From Cymbomonas tetramitiformis (lineage: Eukaryota > Chlorophyta > Pyramimonadophyceae > Pyramimonadales > Pyramimonadaceae): DNA of 64,000 bases. Both the position numbers and the translations under genes were made by a program. Below the pieces are notes generated by a model that was not told the origin of the DNA, did not search any database, and was given only the letters and a program-made list of their open reading frames with translations. Position 1 is the first letter of the stretch. Every line of letters begins with the position of its first letter. The stretch spans positions 1-64,000 of the forward strand of contig LGRX02003734.1 of the NCBI GenBank assembly GCA_001247695.2, in the 5' to 3' direction. This document shows, one piece after another, positions 1 to 10,900 of this stretch.

Positions 1-503
1 ACGAAACGCCAAGCGATCAGGGGGGCTACATCCTAAGAACGGTAAGGCTATATGCCTAAGGTGAGGGTTTAAAGTGGACTCATTTCCCCCCGATATCCTA
101 AAACACCTTGAGGGACGCCTCATCGGTGTAAGAAGACTGGCCAGTTCAACAACAAAGACATCAAATACATATACAAAGGTATGCACCCTATATTGTGAGG
201 TCACAATAACACTTCTAAGAGGGGAGATCTGTCAAGGATATGACCGATGACACATGTGTCATACATGTCATACCTATCATATCTATCATACATGTCATAC
301 CATGTCATACCATGTCATGTCATGTCATGTCATATGTCATAATGACATACAGTCGTCGAGTATTGTCAGTACGGTCGACTATGGCATGTACAGTCATAAT
401 GTCTGTCATCCACCTAAGGTGAGTGACATCTGTCATCGAGAGGCCAAGTATATGGCATCGAGATGGCGAAGCAAGACAAGTTCTTGAAGAACCGAAGGGT
501 ACC
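1..503. other. No gene; short-period simple repeats
   Basis: I see no supportable gene here. Positions 260-345 are a run of the words CATGTCAT and CATAC, which opens short spurious frames on the plus strand. The rest has no recognisable motif. Confidence 0.6.
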
Positions 504-754
504 GGAATATCCTAGTACACCAGATATCAGATAGTCCCGTACTCAGTGTGGATAAACTGTATAAGATAAATAAATCCTAAGCTAGATATATCCGGAACGG
601 TCTCGGACGGTCTCGGAGTCTAGCCTACCTGTGACACAGCGTGTGTCACAGCACGAACCTACAAATCAGTCAGCAGTCCAGTGTTGGCCTAGGAGTCTGT
701 CATAGGGGCCTGCACCGGGACTCCCGGTCAGGGCTGCCTATACAGATTTCAGCA
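504..754 (-). mobile_element. Truncated LTR of the gag-bearing LTR element
   Basis: This stretch matches 17855-18105 closely and in the same orientation, including the shared blocks ggtctcggacgg and tgtgacacagcgtgtgtcac. It stops at cagatttcagca. The remaining ~68 bp of the LTR, present at 18104-18172, is missing here but occurs alone at 4247-4314. The gag frames nearby run on the minus strand, so this is best read as a minus-strand LTR piece. The terminal CA seen at the right-hand copy is not conserved at 503-504. Confidence 0.7.
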
Positions 755-961
755 CACCACCCCAGCACTGTCTGTGGGTGGTGACTGACTAGGAGAGTCA
801 GAAAATGTAAAGCTGTTAGGGCAGGAGCCAGGGTGATAAGTCCTAACTGCTAATCCAGTTGTGCTATTCTGATACACAAATTGGAACCCTCTAGGTAGCA
901 CGTGATCAGAAACATACGGGCAAGTAAGGCCCCGCTAAACTACTGTTGTCTCTTACCCATC

Positions 962-1584
962 TTTATGTTGGCTGCAGCCAACATAAAACCCAAAGTTCCG
1001 AAGCATATTACTCATGGTTAATGATACATATTGCTCCAAAGCAACGTTGTTTGAAGGGCTACTAAACCTTTTAAAAATTGTCAATACGTGGTATACCTTC
1101 TTACACCCATGGGGGCTTGCATAATTGTGCCCTAGAGTTGGGGTATGATCGCGAAAATACAAAATGCTCCTTATGTTGGCTGCAGCCAACATAAGAAATT
1201 TGTGCAATGTGAGCGGCATGAGAAGGGCAGTGAAAAATCGAACATCTATGTTGTCAAGATCTCGAGCTGCTCTTTCTGCAGTGTCTTGTCAAAACTTTCA
1301 TCCGAGTTCATCTTGACCCTCAAAATATCGATCGAAGTAACATGGGTATGTAAACACCCAAAATTCCTTGGAAATTCCGCAGATTTTCACATTCTCTTGA
1401 ATAGTAACCCAAATTCTCGCAGATGACTTCGAGCGTCCCAATGGTGTTAACGCATGTGTGAAAGAGAACATCCCCGCCGTCTAATAAAATGTACAATCCG
1501 GTACCGACAGCTCCCGGCATTGTCAGCAAGGCTTATGTTGGCTCAAGCCAACATAAGGGGCCCTAATGTTGGCTATAGCCAACA
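962..1584. repeat. Four dispersed near-identical palindromes
   Basis: Perfect palindromes with the core ATGTTGGCTGCAGCCAACAT lie at 962-987 (26 bp) and 1170-1195 (26 bp). Related ones lie at 1532-1557 (same arms, two central mismatches) and 1567-1584 (18 bp, centre TATA). Arms are conserved while flanks differ, which suggests a repeated protein-binding or hairpin unit rather than a duplicated segment. No gene is supportable between 755 and 1900. Confidence 0.8.
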
Positions 1585-1901
1585 GATGAGTAACAGACAC
1601 TGTAGTGAAAAGAACCGTGCTAGCAAGTCAGATTGAAGAATATAAAGGAGTCAAAGGAAAACATAAACCAGATTGAAGAAGTTGTTGAGGTCACAGGAGC
1701 TCTGCACACCACCATGTTGGTGTGCCTCCAGAGTGATCAAGAGGTCAGCCGACGGCATCATAAAAGCCAACGGTGGCCCCACTCAAGCCCATGCCGTAGG
1801 GAGGATCCCCGAAAGGACCGCCCTCGCGCAGAGCCATACCGTAATAGGATGCCATGCCGTAACACAAATCCGCTTGAGCTAAATCCTGAAAGGCCAGGAT
1901 A

Positions 1902-2345
1902 GCTCCTCTGACACGCGACCATAAGAAGGTGTGGCCGGTAGGATGTATGTGGTTGTTTCGGGTTGGTGCGGCGGACCGTGGGCGCATGTGGGTAGAGCAC
2001 ACTGAATATATATGGTGCGGTGTGAGGACAGCTCCTCTGACACGCGACCATGAGGGGGTGTGGCCGGTAGGATGTATGTGGTTGTTTCGGGTTGGTGCGG
2101 TGGACCGTGGGCGCATGTGGGTAGGGCACACTGAATATATATGGTGCGGTGTGAGGACAGCTCCTCCGACACGCGACCATATGGGGGTGTGGCCTGTAGC
2201 ATGTATGTGGTTGTTTCGGATCGGTGCGGCGGACCGTGGGCGCATGTAGGATGGGCACACTAAATATATATGGTGCGGTGTGAGGACAGCTCCTCTGACA
2301 TGCGACCATGAGGGGGTGTGGCCTGTAGGTGTATGTGGTTGATTC
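1902..2345. repeat. 129-bp tandem repeat, about 3.4 copies
   Basis: Units begin with agctcctctgacacgcgacc near 1902, 2030, 2159 and 2288, giving a 129-bp period. Because 129 is a multiple of three, several frames on both strands stay open with a 43-residue period. I do not call these genes. The array abuts the C-terminal end of the minus-strand gag fragment. Confidence 0.9.
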
Positions 2346-2349
2346 GGGT

Positions 2350-3285
2350 CTATGCGGTATGGACCTCCGCGGCGATATCGTCCAGCCGCTGATGAATGTC
2401 GTCATCCGCGGGCTCGTCAGCAGGCTGCTGCGGCTCTACCGTGAAGCCGTAGGCGGACACGTCGATCCCGCCCACCGCATCCGCACAGAGTACCGCAGGC
2501 GGCCCGTACGTAGATGCCGCAGTGGCAAAAGCCTCGGCCCCATCATCCGCCGCCTGCTGGAACAGGGCACACATGGCCAATGCACGCACCCCCTCCGCGT
2601 CCTCCTCGTCGATGGGAATGCAGAATGCCGCGGCCGAGTGCGGGGGATGCTGACGCCCGCCCAACGGACAGTCGCGCGCGGTAGAAGTGGTACTGCTCAC
2701 CTTTACCTGCTTTCTTGCACCTTCCGCAAAAGGGCTTCGCCTTCTGGTCGTCACGGTCGAAACCGACCGCAGGCAACGGGTGCGTGCCGACACGGAATCT
2801 CCGCTGCGTGCTGCGCTGCTGCTGCTGCCGCTGCTGACGCTGCGGCTGCTGTCGCTGCTGCTGCGCCGGTGGCGCGTCCGGCCCGCGCTGCTGCCGCAGC
2901 AAATCCTGAAGCTCGTTGATCTTGTTGAGGAGGGCGCCGTACTCGGTGCTGGAGAGCTGCGCAGAGATGCCGCTCTTTCCCGAGACTGCCTTCCCCGTCC
3001 TCGTCTGCGCCCAAGCCTGATAAATCTCCACCACAAGGGAGCGGAGAGACGCCAGAGAGACATGGGCGAGGTCAGCTGCCAGAGGGTACCGCACCTTGAC
3101 CGCAGTGTAGAACACTGGGTCCAGCCGGTTGTACAGCGAGAGCTTCCTGGTCTCCTCGGTGGGCGTCCAGTCCGTAGCTTTGTTATCCCGCACCAGACGC
3201 TGTTCCCGAGCCAAGATGGGCTGCGGATCAGTGTCCGCGGGATAACGCAACGCGGCGTGCTCCTCCTGGTGCGACTCACGTAGCG
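2350..3285 (-). pseudogene. Gag fragment (middle and C-terminal part), LTR retrotransposon
   Basis: The minus-strand frame from about 3285 holds the middle of a Gag-like protein: a helical region with YNRLDPVFYTAV, then a Q/R-rich stretch, then a zinc-knuckle-like CGRCKKAGKG. Positions 2696-3285 match 16316-16905 with no indels and, by eye, four substitutions. After the knuckle the reading frame shifts near 2690: one frame ends early and another continues as an acidic, Ala-rich tail (AFCIPIDEEDAEGVRAL) to 2350. The N-terminal part is missing here but present in the 16.3-17.7 kb copy. No protease or polymerase follows. Assignment as Gag rests on the knuckle, the composition and the nearby LTR pieces, not on a strong family match. 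Confidence 0.65.
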
Positions 3286-3290
3286 GGGCT

Positions 3291-3438
3291 CAGTAATGAT
3301 CGGCACATAAGAATGTCACAAATTCCCGTTCGGTCCAGATATTCTTAGGCGATTTGGCCATTTCGTCCAAATTATTCTTAAGGATTGGCCATCGATCAAA
3401 TCGACGATACGCCACCTGGCGGTGCCAATATTCTTAGC
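3291..3438 (+). repeat. Left terminal inverted repeat and subterminal motifs
   Basis: CAGTAATGAT at 3291-3300 begins a 28-bp terminus matching the reverse complement of 16283-16310 at 22 of 28 positions without gaps. Inside it, TAAGAATGTC (3308), GATATTCTTAGG (3338), ATTATTCTTAAGG (3371) and AATATTCTTAGC (3427) recur. The same word clusters at the right end. This layout is typical of transposase-binding sites near transposon ends. The flanking dinucleotide here is CT rather than the TA found at the right end. Confidence 0.65.
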
Positions 3439-3598
3439 ATCGTGGATTCTATCATACCTTCAAAGTGGCACTGTGATCGACCGGTCGAGGCAGAAACCTC
3501 CCAAATTCGAAATTTGACCTCTTGAAAGCTCTTTCGAAAATAATGCATGAAGCACACACCTTGAGTACTGTAGGACAGTTGACTTCCCCTAACCAGTC

Positions 3599-4156
3599 AT
3601 GGACACCGAAGTTAGGAACGCGCTGAGGTTATTACTGCAAGATAAAAATGAAGGACTTATTCCGCAAGATCAGTATGCCCAACTCCGAGCCAGAACAGTC
3701 GATCAGATTTTTGCAGGTCCCCGTGCCTACGGCTATCGAGAACCACACCGTCGATCGACTTCCCCCCCCCAACCGCTCCAAGAGAAAGACAGTAATAAAA
3801 GTTCGCCTCAAACACAGTGCGACGGAAGCCTCCCACAACCAGAGCCAGGTCGTAAAAATACCCACGCTCTACTAGAACCCCAGCCACCTTTCCGCAATAC
3901 GCAAAAGAGCAAGAAGATTGTCGCCATTCAAGGGCAGCGTACACTAACAAGCATCTTGGGACCCGTCACCGTAACCGCTACAAATGGGAAGCGATATATG
4001 GGAGTTTTGCCCACAAGTCAGCCTGGGCAGATCGTGCCTGGGTTTCCGTGCCCATTTCCAAGTTGTGGAGGACGGCTATTTCTGTCAATCGACCAGCCGA
4101 TGCGGGAAGTTCACCTAGTGCTCTCGGGTTCACAACCCGATGGTGGTAACGCATGA
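3599..4156 (+). CDS. N-terminal exon of the pogo-like transposase (putative)
   Basis: This 185-residue frame starts MDTEVRNALRLL and has a short helical N-terminus (LIPQDQYAQLRARTVDQI), a Pro/Ser/Gln-rich middle and a C-terminal segment with PCPFPSCGGRLFLS that could be part of a zinc-binding fold. It is the only substantial plus-strand frame between the left terminus and the LTR insertion. It lies in the same orientation as the downstream DDE gene, so I read it as the transposase's first exon, now cut off by the 7.3-kb retrotransposon. A frame continuing past the stop in another phase (from 4158) might extend it. I do not recognise the domain; the link to the transposase is positional. Confidence 0.4.
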   Translation: MDTEVRNALRLLLQDKNEGLIPQDQYAQLRARTVDQIFAGPRAYGYREPHRRSTSPPQPLQEKDSNKSSPQTQCDGSLPQPEPGRKNTHALLEPQPPFRNTQKSKKIVAIQGQRTLTSILGPVTVTATNGKRYMGVLPTSQPGQIVPGFPCPFPSCGGRLFLSIDQPMREVHLVLSGSQPDGGNA

Positions 4157-4246
4157 GATGCGTGAGAGCATTAGAGTATATGAGGAGCATTGGGCTCAAG
4201 CAAGCACTTCTGGTCTACAGACTGCTGCACTCATATCCCACCAAAC

Positions 4247-4314
4247 TATTGCGTTTCGCTGTTACCGTTCAATAACAGCAGCGTCACATATATTGTTCGT
4301 ATAGAACCGTGACA
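4247..4314 (-). mobile_element. Isolated 68-bp LTR end fragment
   Basis: The stretch from tattgcg to the terminal gtgaca matches 18105-18172, the outer end of the LTR of the gag-bearing element. It begins exactly where the 504-754 LTR piece stops, so the two pieces would together make one full LTR. The 3.5 kb between them is unrelated to that LTR. Confidence 0.7.
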
Positions 4315-4383
4315 ATTTCCGAACAAGGGCTCTTTTGTTTCTCACTGAGCCTATGTCCATGAAGGCCTGCGGCATGTAGCACG

Positions 4384-4898
4384 TGTGCTAGGACAACACA
4401 CGGTGTCATGCGCGGATGACTCAGCAATGTCATACATGCCAGAAGTGTCATACGCGCCTTACAGCATTAGCGCCCGAGACCCCTGTGGAGGAAGAGACCC
4501 CCCTTATATGGGAGTACACAGTACCACTGTACTGTGTAATAATGTGACATGTAGAATACTGGCACATCATACTGCATGATAATGTAGTACAAGCATATGA
4601 TAGGCTGATGAGACTTGGCCATGCTGACTAGGATTACCTCAGAGAGCTGAGTGAATAAGTAATGGCCAAGGCCAAAGAAACAGTTGAGATTTCTAGAGTA
4701 AAACAGCCGCATGGCAAAAGTCAATATAATACCTAATTCTTACTGCAAATATATGCAATGAGTCTGGACATAGTTCCTAAGAATCGACATAGCTTGATTA
4801 GTCTTATATAGTGCATAATATAGAACCCTGCACTATATATGATCCATCAGTAGTTTCACAGTCACTGTCAAGTAGAAGGTTTAGTACTGCCTCCTACA
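4384..4898 (+). repeat. 5' LTR (515 bp)
   Basis: Starts TGTGCTAGGACAACACACGG and ends CTCCTACA, so it has TG...CA termini. It matches 11133-11648 with four substitutions and one single-base indel by eye. The five bases before it, GCACG, are repeated just after the 3' LTR, giving a target-site duplication. The near identity of the LTRs implies a recent insertion. Confidence 0.95.
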
Positions 4899-4901
4899 AA
4901 A

Positions 4902-4913
4902 TGGTATCAGTGT
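4902..4913 (+). other. Primer binding site, initiator tRNA-Met type
   Basis: TGGTATCAG begins three bases after the 5' LTR. It matches the first nine bases of the plant-type initiator-Met primer site (TGGTATCAGAGC); the following bases diverge. Confidence 0.7.
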
Positions 4914-6167
4914 GCTACGCACCACCACCACCACCACCGCTTCCACAAAATTTTTCTGCTTTGAGATTGTGACTTTTCCGCCGAATTTACGTGTGCCTCA
5001 GTTTTTCGGATGGAATTTGGGCTCTCGAGTTACTGGCGCGTTACATAACTTTGAGTCAGCACTGGCCAGTGACGTCGTTTGCGACTTCCTTCAGCGAGAT
5101 GACTTGTGGCAATGTCGAGGGTTCTTCTTCAGATTACTTGTAAAACGTATTCTTTCTTCGCGAGTTACTTCATGATGGTTTCTTCGTGCGACTGCGCGTG
5201 CTTTGCGGTCTTGGCTGTTGTGAGTGCCTAGTGAGCACGCGGTTCTTCACTCGAATGTTCGCTGTGGCGTTTGTTCCTCAGCAACAAAGATTCTTAAAAT
5301 TGTCAATTGCAACGTATACTCTCTTCGCGCCGTGATCTGTGATGGAAAATTTCGGCTCGCCATGGGAGGGGTCCTACTGTGGCACAGTGTGCCACAAATA
5401 AAGTAGCCCAGAGCTATCTTTCGTCTGGCGTTCGCTCTGCGCCTGGGACTCGCAAATTACCTTTACAAATTATGGCAATTTTTGCGGGTGCTGCTTAAAT
5501 TCGGGTTTGAGGATGGTCGAAATTCTGCTTCTGGCTGCTGGCCCTTGTGTTCGCACTCTGGCGCGCTGGACGACTCGGCGCTTTTCTTACTCGCTAGCAG
5601 TTTTGCGCCGTTAATTCCTCTCGGAAATTGTGCCGATTGGTCAGCGTTTTCCGCGGGATCTTCGTCTGCTCTCTACTCTGCGATTGGAATGTGTGCGCAA
5701 CGTTCTTCTTTGGCTCGGAATTGGCGTGATGCAGCTTCGAATTAGCGCTATTCCGCTGGCGTGCGTGCTCTTCGTCGAGTGTCTTTGCGACTGAGTGGGA
5801 TTACACTAATCTATGCTGTGGAATTCGAAAATGTTCTCTGAATGGGCAGATGCGACTTGCTTTCTTTGCCCTTGAGCTCTGCAGCGCTCTAGCGTTCTTA
5901 ACAGTGGCTGACCCTGAGTGGTATCGCGCGGCAGCGTTAATTTGACTTCCGTGGGCCGATCGTTGACCAATTTTGCTCAATTTGTTTTCGTCTTACCTCT
6001 TCGAGTTCGCTGGGAAACTTCGGTTGGGATTTGGTAACGGCAGTTGTTTGTTTGCTGTTGGACTTGCGTCTTCGCTCTTAACACTATACGCCTTTACGGC
6101 GGAAGCGCTGGCGGATTTTGCAGAATCAGATTGCTGCGTTTCTCCACCAGCTTAAGCAACTTTTTCA
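4914..6167 (+). other. Untranslated leader of the LTR element
   Basis: About 1.25 kb between primer site and ORF1. It is T-rich with only short, unpersuasive frames. A packaging or internal-initiation role is possible but nothing in the sequence shows it. Confidence 0.5.
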
Positions 6168-7914
6168 ATGTCCTCTTCACGGCGGGCTTCTTCGCTGTAT
6201 ATTCCGCCTCAGCGGCGCTCGGGGGTAGCGGGTGCTGCTTCTGGGCCCTCCGGGCTCTCCAGCTCGGCCCGGGTGTTTGAGCACCGGGGATTGGGGGAGC
6301 TTGGGGCTTTGGAGCCCACCCCGTACTTTGTCCCGGAATGGGAGGCGCCAGCCGGGGCGCGGCGGGGCAGCAGGGGGGGGAGCGGTACAACGTTCTCTGG
6401 AGGGCGAATACGCGCTTTTGGCGAGCGCGCCTCTACCTCAAGAGGAAAGTCGCACCCAAGCATCGCTGCCTGCCACGCCCACGAATTTCCCCGACGGCTC
6501 GCGTGACTCTCCTGGGCTGGTATCTTCCATTGTACGTACGTTTGAGTGCTACTCTACACCCCAGCAGCGTGCAGGGGGTGCAGGTGCCTCAGGTGCCTCA
6601 GGTCTACAACGTAGCCAACCAACTCTCGAGGAGCTCAACACGGTCGCTATAGCCACCGCTCATAATTTGAGATCATCTCCTCATAGCGAAGCTGTAGTTG
6701 ACCATTTGCCTTTGGCACCAGAGCATCACGTTGGAAACCTGACCCATGAGAGCAACATATTTACGCCTAGGCGTGAAAGTGCACCTCCAAGTGGCGAGCG
6801 CGGTTTGTCAAGCGTGAACGAGTGGAGCGTCAGGCTGGCACGCCAAGCTGTAGCAGTGGATATTCTAGCGGTATGTGCATTGCGTAATTGGTGGAGTACT
6901 TGGACAGCACGAGTGCTCAACGGGCGTGTTTCATCTGCGCTTACGACATGGCGCCTACGTGCCCGTCTCGCGCGCATGCGTGTTTCCCTTACAGCATGGC
7001 ACGAGCGAGCTCACCGCAAGAATCAGGTCCAACGCAAAAAGCAAGATTTTGCTGGACACGCAAGTTCACGATTGGCGTCCCAGCTCTTGAGTGCATGGCG
7101 AGAAGAACAACGTCGTGTAAAAGAGATCACCCTCGAAATCACGGTGTGCAACATCGCCCGGTCCGAGTTCTACGTGAGGAAGTGTATGAAAGCGTGGAAG
7201 GCTACCGTGGACTTCGCTTCCAAGTGCACCACCTTTACAGTCCAGCGTGAACAACATGTGAAGCGCGAAGTCCTCCACGAGTGGTCAGCTCTGACGGACA
7301 CGCCTGACGTGACCCCGAAGCAATGGGCGACCTTGCGTAGGCATCTTCGCCGCCTGTGTGGCCAAGAAGACTCCATTGCTGCAATCACATGGGAGGTGCA
7401 GCTGAGAACGAAGAGTGGAGAGCAACGCGTGATCCCATCTCGTGGACTCCTTCTGTCGCATGTTACCTCAGCAAGCCACCATTATCATCACCTCCACTCT
7501 GCACGACCACTCGTCACGACCATCCCAGCCAACCGGCCTGCAAGGCTGGTGCGGTTGGGAGTGAGCGTCGAGGAGGTGATAAAGACTCTAAGGCGTACAA
7601 CCACTTTGGGAGCAAGTGTTCAACAGCATGGCGTACAATCTGTACCTAGCCGCAACCCCTATGGCGTCTTGTCGTCTGAAGATGACTCCACGATCGATGA
7701 GGAAGACGTTCATTCCGCTGACGACTCCGCCCCACAACCACCTCGATCAAAAGCTTCATCCGCCCCACGACCCACACAACGAGAACGTGCTGTACGTGTC
7801 CAGGCTTTGACGGAGTTAGCCCACAAGAAGGAGGTGGCGAAGCAGGAGCGGAAGCGGCAAGTTCGAAGAGATCTCAGCGCAGTACGGCCCGTTCGACGTG
7901 GACGCGTGTTGTGA
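6168..7914 (+). CDS. LTR-element ORF1: Trp-repeat (Sfi1-like) protein in the Gag position, frame change at a G tract
   Basis: The likely start is ATG 6168 (MSSSRRASSLYIPPQRRS). This frame runs into a G8 tract near 6371-6378, after which the convincing sequence continues in the next frame to 7914. The other frame's own start at 6232 gives an implausible N-terminus, so a one-base change in the G tract is the simplest reading. The region encoded at about 6820-7290 has repeated hydrophobic-x-x-Trp units (LTTW, LTAW, LSAW, MKAW, LHEW) with basic helices between them, resembling centrin-binding Sfi1 repeats. The end is acidic, then Lys/Arg-rich (HKKEVAKQERKRQ). No CCHC knuckle, protease or RT is present. 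It could be a divergent Gag or a captured host gene. Its 3' end overlaps ORF2, which is read one base forward (+1). Confidence 0.6.
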
Positions 7915-10900
7915 CTCCATGGGCGTCAACCACCAGGTGGACACCTATTGGACGGAGTGCCTCAAGCAGCAATGGCGGGGAAAGCACGTCTGGTGCAACC
8001 CCCCCTACACCAAGGATAGCAACCTCATTGAGAGGATCCTACGCCACTTTATGGCTGAGTGGCGCGCCGACCCAAAAAACACGTCGGCGATGTTCCTACT
8101 GCCGGACTATGACGCGTCCTGGCGCACCCTTATCCAGCCCAAGTACGGCCTGCACGTGGTCAAGGTGTTCGACCTCAAGGATGCCAAGGGTCACCCCACA
8201 TGCTTGTTTGAGTCACCAGATGGAGGCCGACCAGCGCTGCGGTGGCCCGTGCTGCTGGTGTGGGCGCCAGCGGCCAGCCGGACTCGGCCTCGAGCGAAGA
8301 GTGCCCGTGCGCCCGCCGCTCAAAGTGCAAGCGAGCCTATGGTCACGTCAGGGCCAGCGGCCAAGGCACGCGCAACCAAGGGACCACTAAAGGCATGCCA
8401 GTTCGTGAAAGCACTACGCGCGGAGTACGAACGTAGCCCTTACCTCACGATGTTAAAGGAAGAGCTTTTGGCCGCCCCGCACCAGCGTACGGACACCTTC
8501 CGTATGGTTGACGACATGATCTGGCGCATCGCGGAGGGACGCTACCAGCTGGTGTTGTCGTCCGACTCTCCTCTTCGGGAGATAGTCGTGCGTGAAGCGC
8601 ACGAGTCTCCCGCGGCGGGACACACCGGGCGAGATAAGACTCTTGCTCGGATAGTGCGGCGGTTCTGGTGGCCCCGCATGAACAAAGACGTCACCGACTG
8701 GACCCGCTCGTGCTTGATATGCCAGCAGACCCGCCCGAGGAACAACTATCCGGATGGCCAGCTGAACCCCCTCCAGGTCCCGGTCAGGCTGTGGCAGGTG
8801 GTGAGCATTGACTTCGTCACAGGACTGCCGCGCACGGAGCGGGGCTACGACGCCTTCGCCACGTTCACGGACAAGTTGTCCAAGATGGTGCACGTGGTCC
8901 CCATGCTGTACTCTGACAGTTCCGCTGAGCAAGTGGCACGAATGTACTTCGACCATGTTTGGCGACTGCACGGTGCTCACATGAAGATCGTTTGTGACAG
9001 GGACTCTCGCTTCCGTGACGCCTTTCATATGGAGTTGCATCGCCTTATGGGTGTGCAGGTGGCCTCCACTACGCCGTACCATCCACAAGGGGACGGTCAA
9101 GCGGAGCACACAAACCACACGGTGGAGCGCATGTTGCGCGCCTACGTTGACGCAAACCAGACAGACTGGGATTTGTGGTGCACCCCAGTGGAGTACGCCA
9201 TTAACGACTCCAGGTCCGCAGTTACTGGATTCACACCCTTCGAGCTTTGCTATGGGCATGCCCCAGCGTCGCAGCTCGACTTCTTCGTAGAAGCTGCGTT
9301 GGCCTCTCGTAGGGGCCGCGCCAAGGGGGGGAGAGGAGACGTCGTGAAGAAAGGCACGGCCCACGAGACCGCCCGGCAGTTTGTTCAGCAGTTGCAGACT
9401 GCTCGCGATAGGTTGCTGGTAGCTCAGCAGCAGCAAGTGGCCCAGTATGACGCTCGCCATCGCGCTCGCCGGTACGCAATAGGTGACATGGTGTGGGTGG
9501 ACGCCACGCATCTCACCCCGCCCGGGGATCGGGGCCTACACAAGAAGTTGCTGAAGAAGCGCCTGGGCCCGATGGAGGTGCTGGAGGCCTTCCACAGCGA
9601 CCGGCAGATGGAGCTCGCCCCCGAGGACCGAGGGCCCCCCGCGGCTTACCGCCTGAAGCTACCACCACAGTGGAAGGTGCACGACGTCTTCACCGTGGAT
9701 AGACTCACCCCAGTGGAGTCGGGCCAGGACAAGTTCGCGGGCAGGAGTGCGGAGATTCCGCCTCCCCCTGTGGACGTGAGCGGTCGTAAGGAGATGGCGG
9801 TGGAGTGCATTGAGAGGTCACGCACGAGGAGACGTAGCGGGCGGACATGGACGGAGTACATGGTCAAATGGGTAGGTATGCCGCGCTCCGAGAATGAATG
9901 GAAAACTCGCGAGGACCTCGAGTTCGATGGAGTTGGCCGAATAGGGATACCTAACCGCGCTCTTCAGGAGTTCGAGAAGGTCGAGGCCAAGAGGCAAGAA
10001 CGTGAAAAGAGTAGAGTCACTCGCAAACGCGAGGAGTCAGCAGGAGCGATATGGTTGACGGATCCTGAAGAGTTACAGGCGGACGGAATGGCGTGGATCC
10101 CGGAAGAACGGGTCGACGACGAGGTGGGCACATTCGCGACGGTGTCGTCCACCAGTTTCATGCCATCCCAAGGACCTGGTCGAGGAGCGGCACGCCTACA
10201 GCCGTCTCGGCGCCCAATACGGATCTTGGTGTTGTTTTGTGGCACAGGCTCCGTCGAACGACAGTTCAGCAAGCAGTTTCCTGGGTGTGAGGTAGTCTCG
10301 GTGGACATCCAGAACCGATGGAAGCCCACTCACTGCGAAAACATCCTGCACTGGGACTGTCGGCAGTTCTCGCCCAAGCACTTTGACGTCATTTGGGCGA
10401 GCCCTCCATGCACAGAGTACAGCCACGCCAAAACGGTAGGGATACGAAACTTGCGTGGTGCTGACAGGCAAGTGCGGAGAACGCTGGAGATCATCAAGTA
10501 CCTCCAGCCGAGCTTCTACTTCATCGAGAACCCGCGTGGCCGAGCTCCTCATGGGTTACACACTCGCCGATGCATGCAAGGGTTGCCACCTCCGCATCTG
10601 GCTACGTATTGTAAGTATGGTATGCCCTACAAGAAACCCACCCACTTCTGGACCAACGCGCCTATCACCACCCTGAAGTCTTGTGACCCCGAAAACCCCT
10701 GCGACTTCAAACGCCGTTATGGGCGGCACGAGAAGATGGCGCAGAGCGGCTCCGCCAGCAGAGAGTCGGGCGACCCTAGACCAGGCATGGGAGCTGGATG
10801 GCACGTGTATGGCATCCCCGCAACCTTGCTTAAACAATTATTCAGCTCTCTACCGGTGGAACAACCCGTGGGGGCAATCGCAGCGGTGTGTGAATACCTA

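Noticed and set aside
1745..2405. Long minus-strand frames of 107-215 codons
   Set aside because: They run through the 129-bp tandem array, whose period is a multiple of three, so any stop-free unit keeps several frames open. The products are 43-residue repeats without a fold.
2687..3283. Plus-strand Leu-rich frames over the gag copies (also 16400-16903)
   Set aside because: Antisense shadows of the minus-strand Q/R-rich gag. The minus strand has the zinc-knuckle-like motif and the LTR in matching orientation.
8453..9511. 352-codon minus-strand frame
   Set aside because: Antisense to the integrase region, where the plus-strand catalytic motifs are unambiguous.
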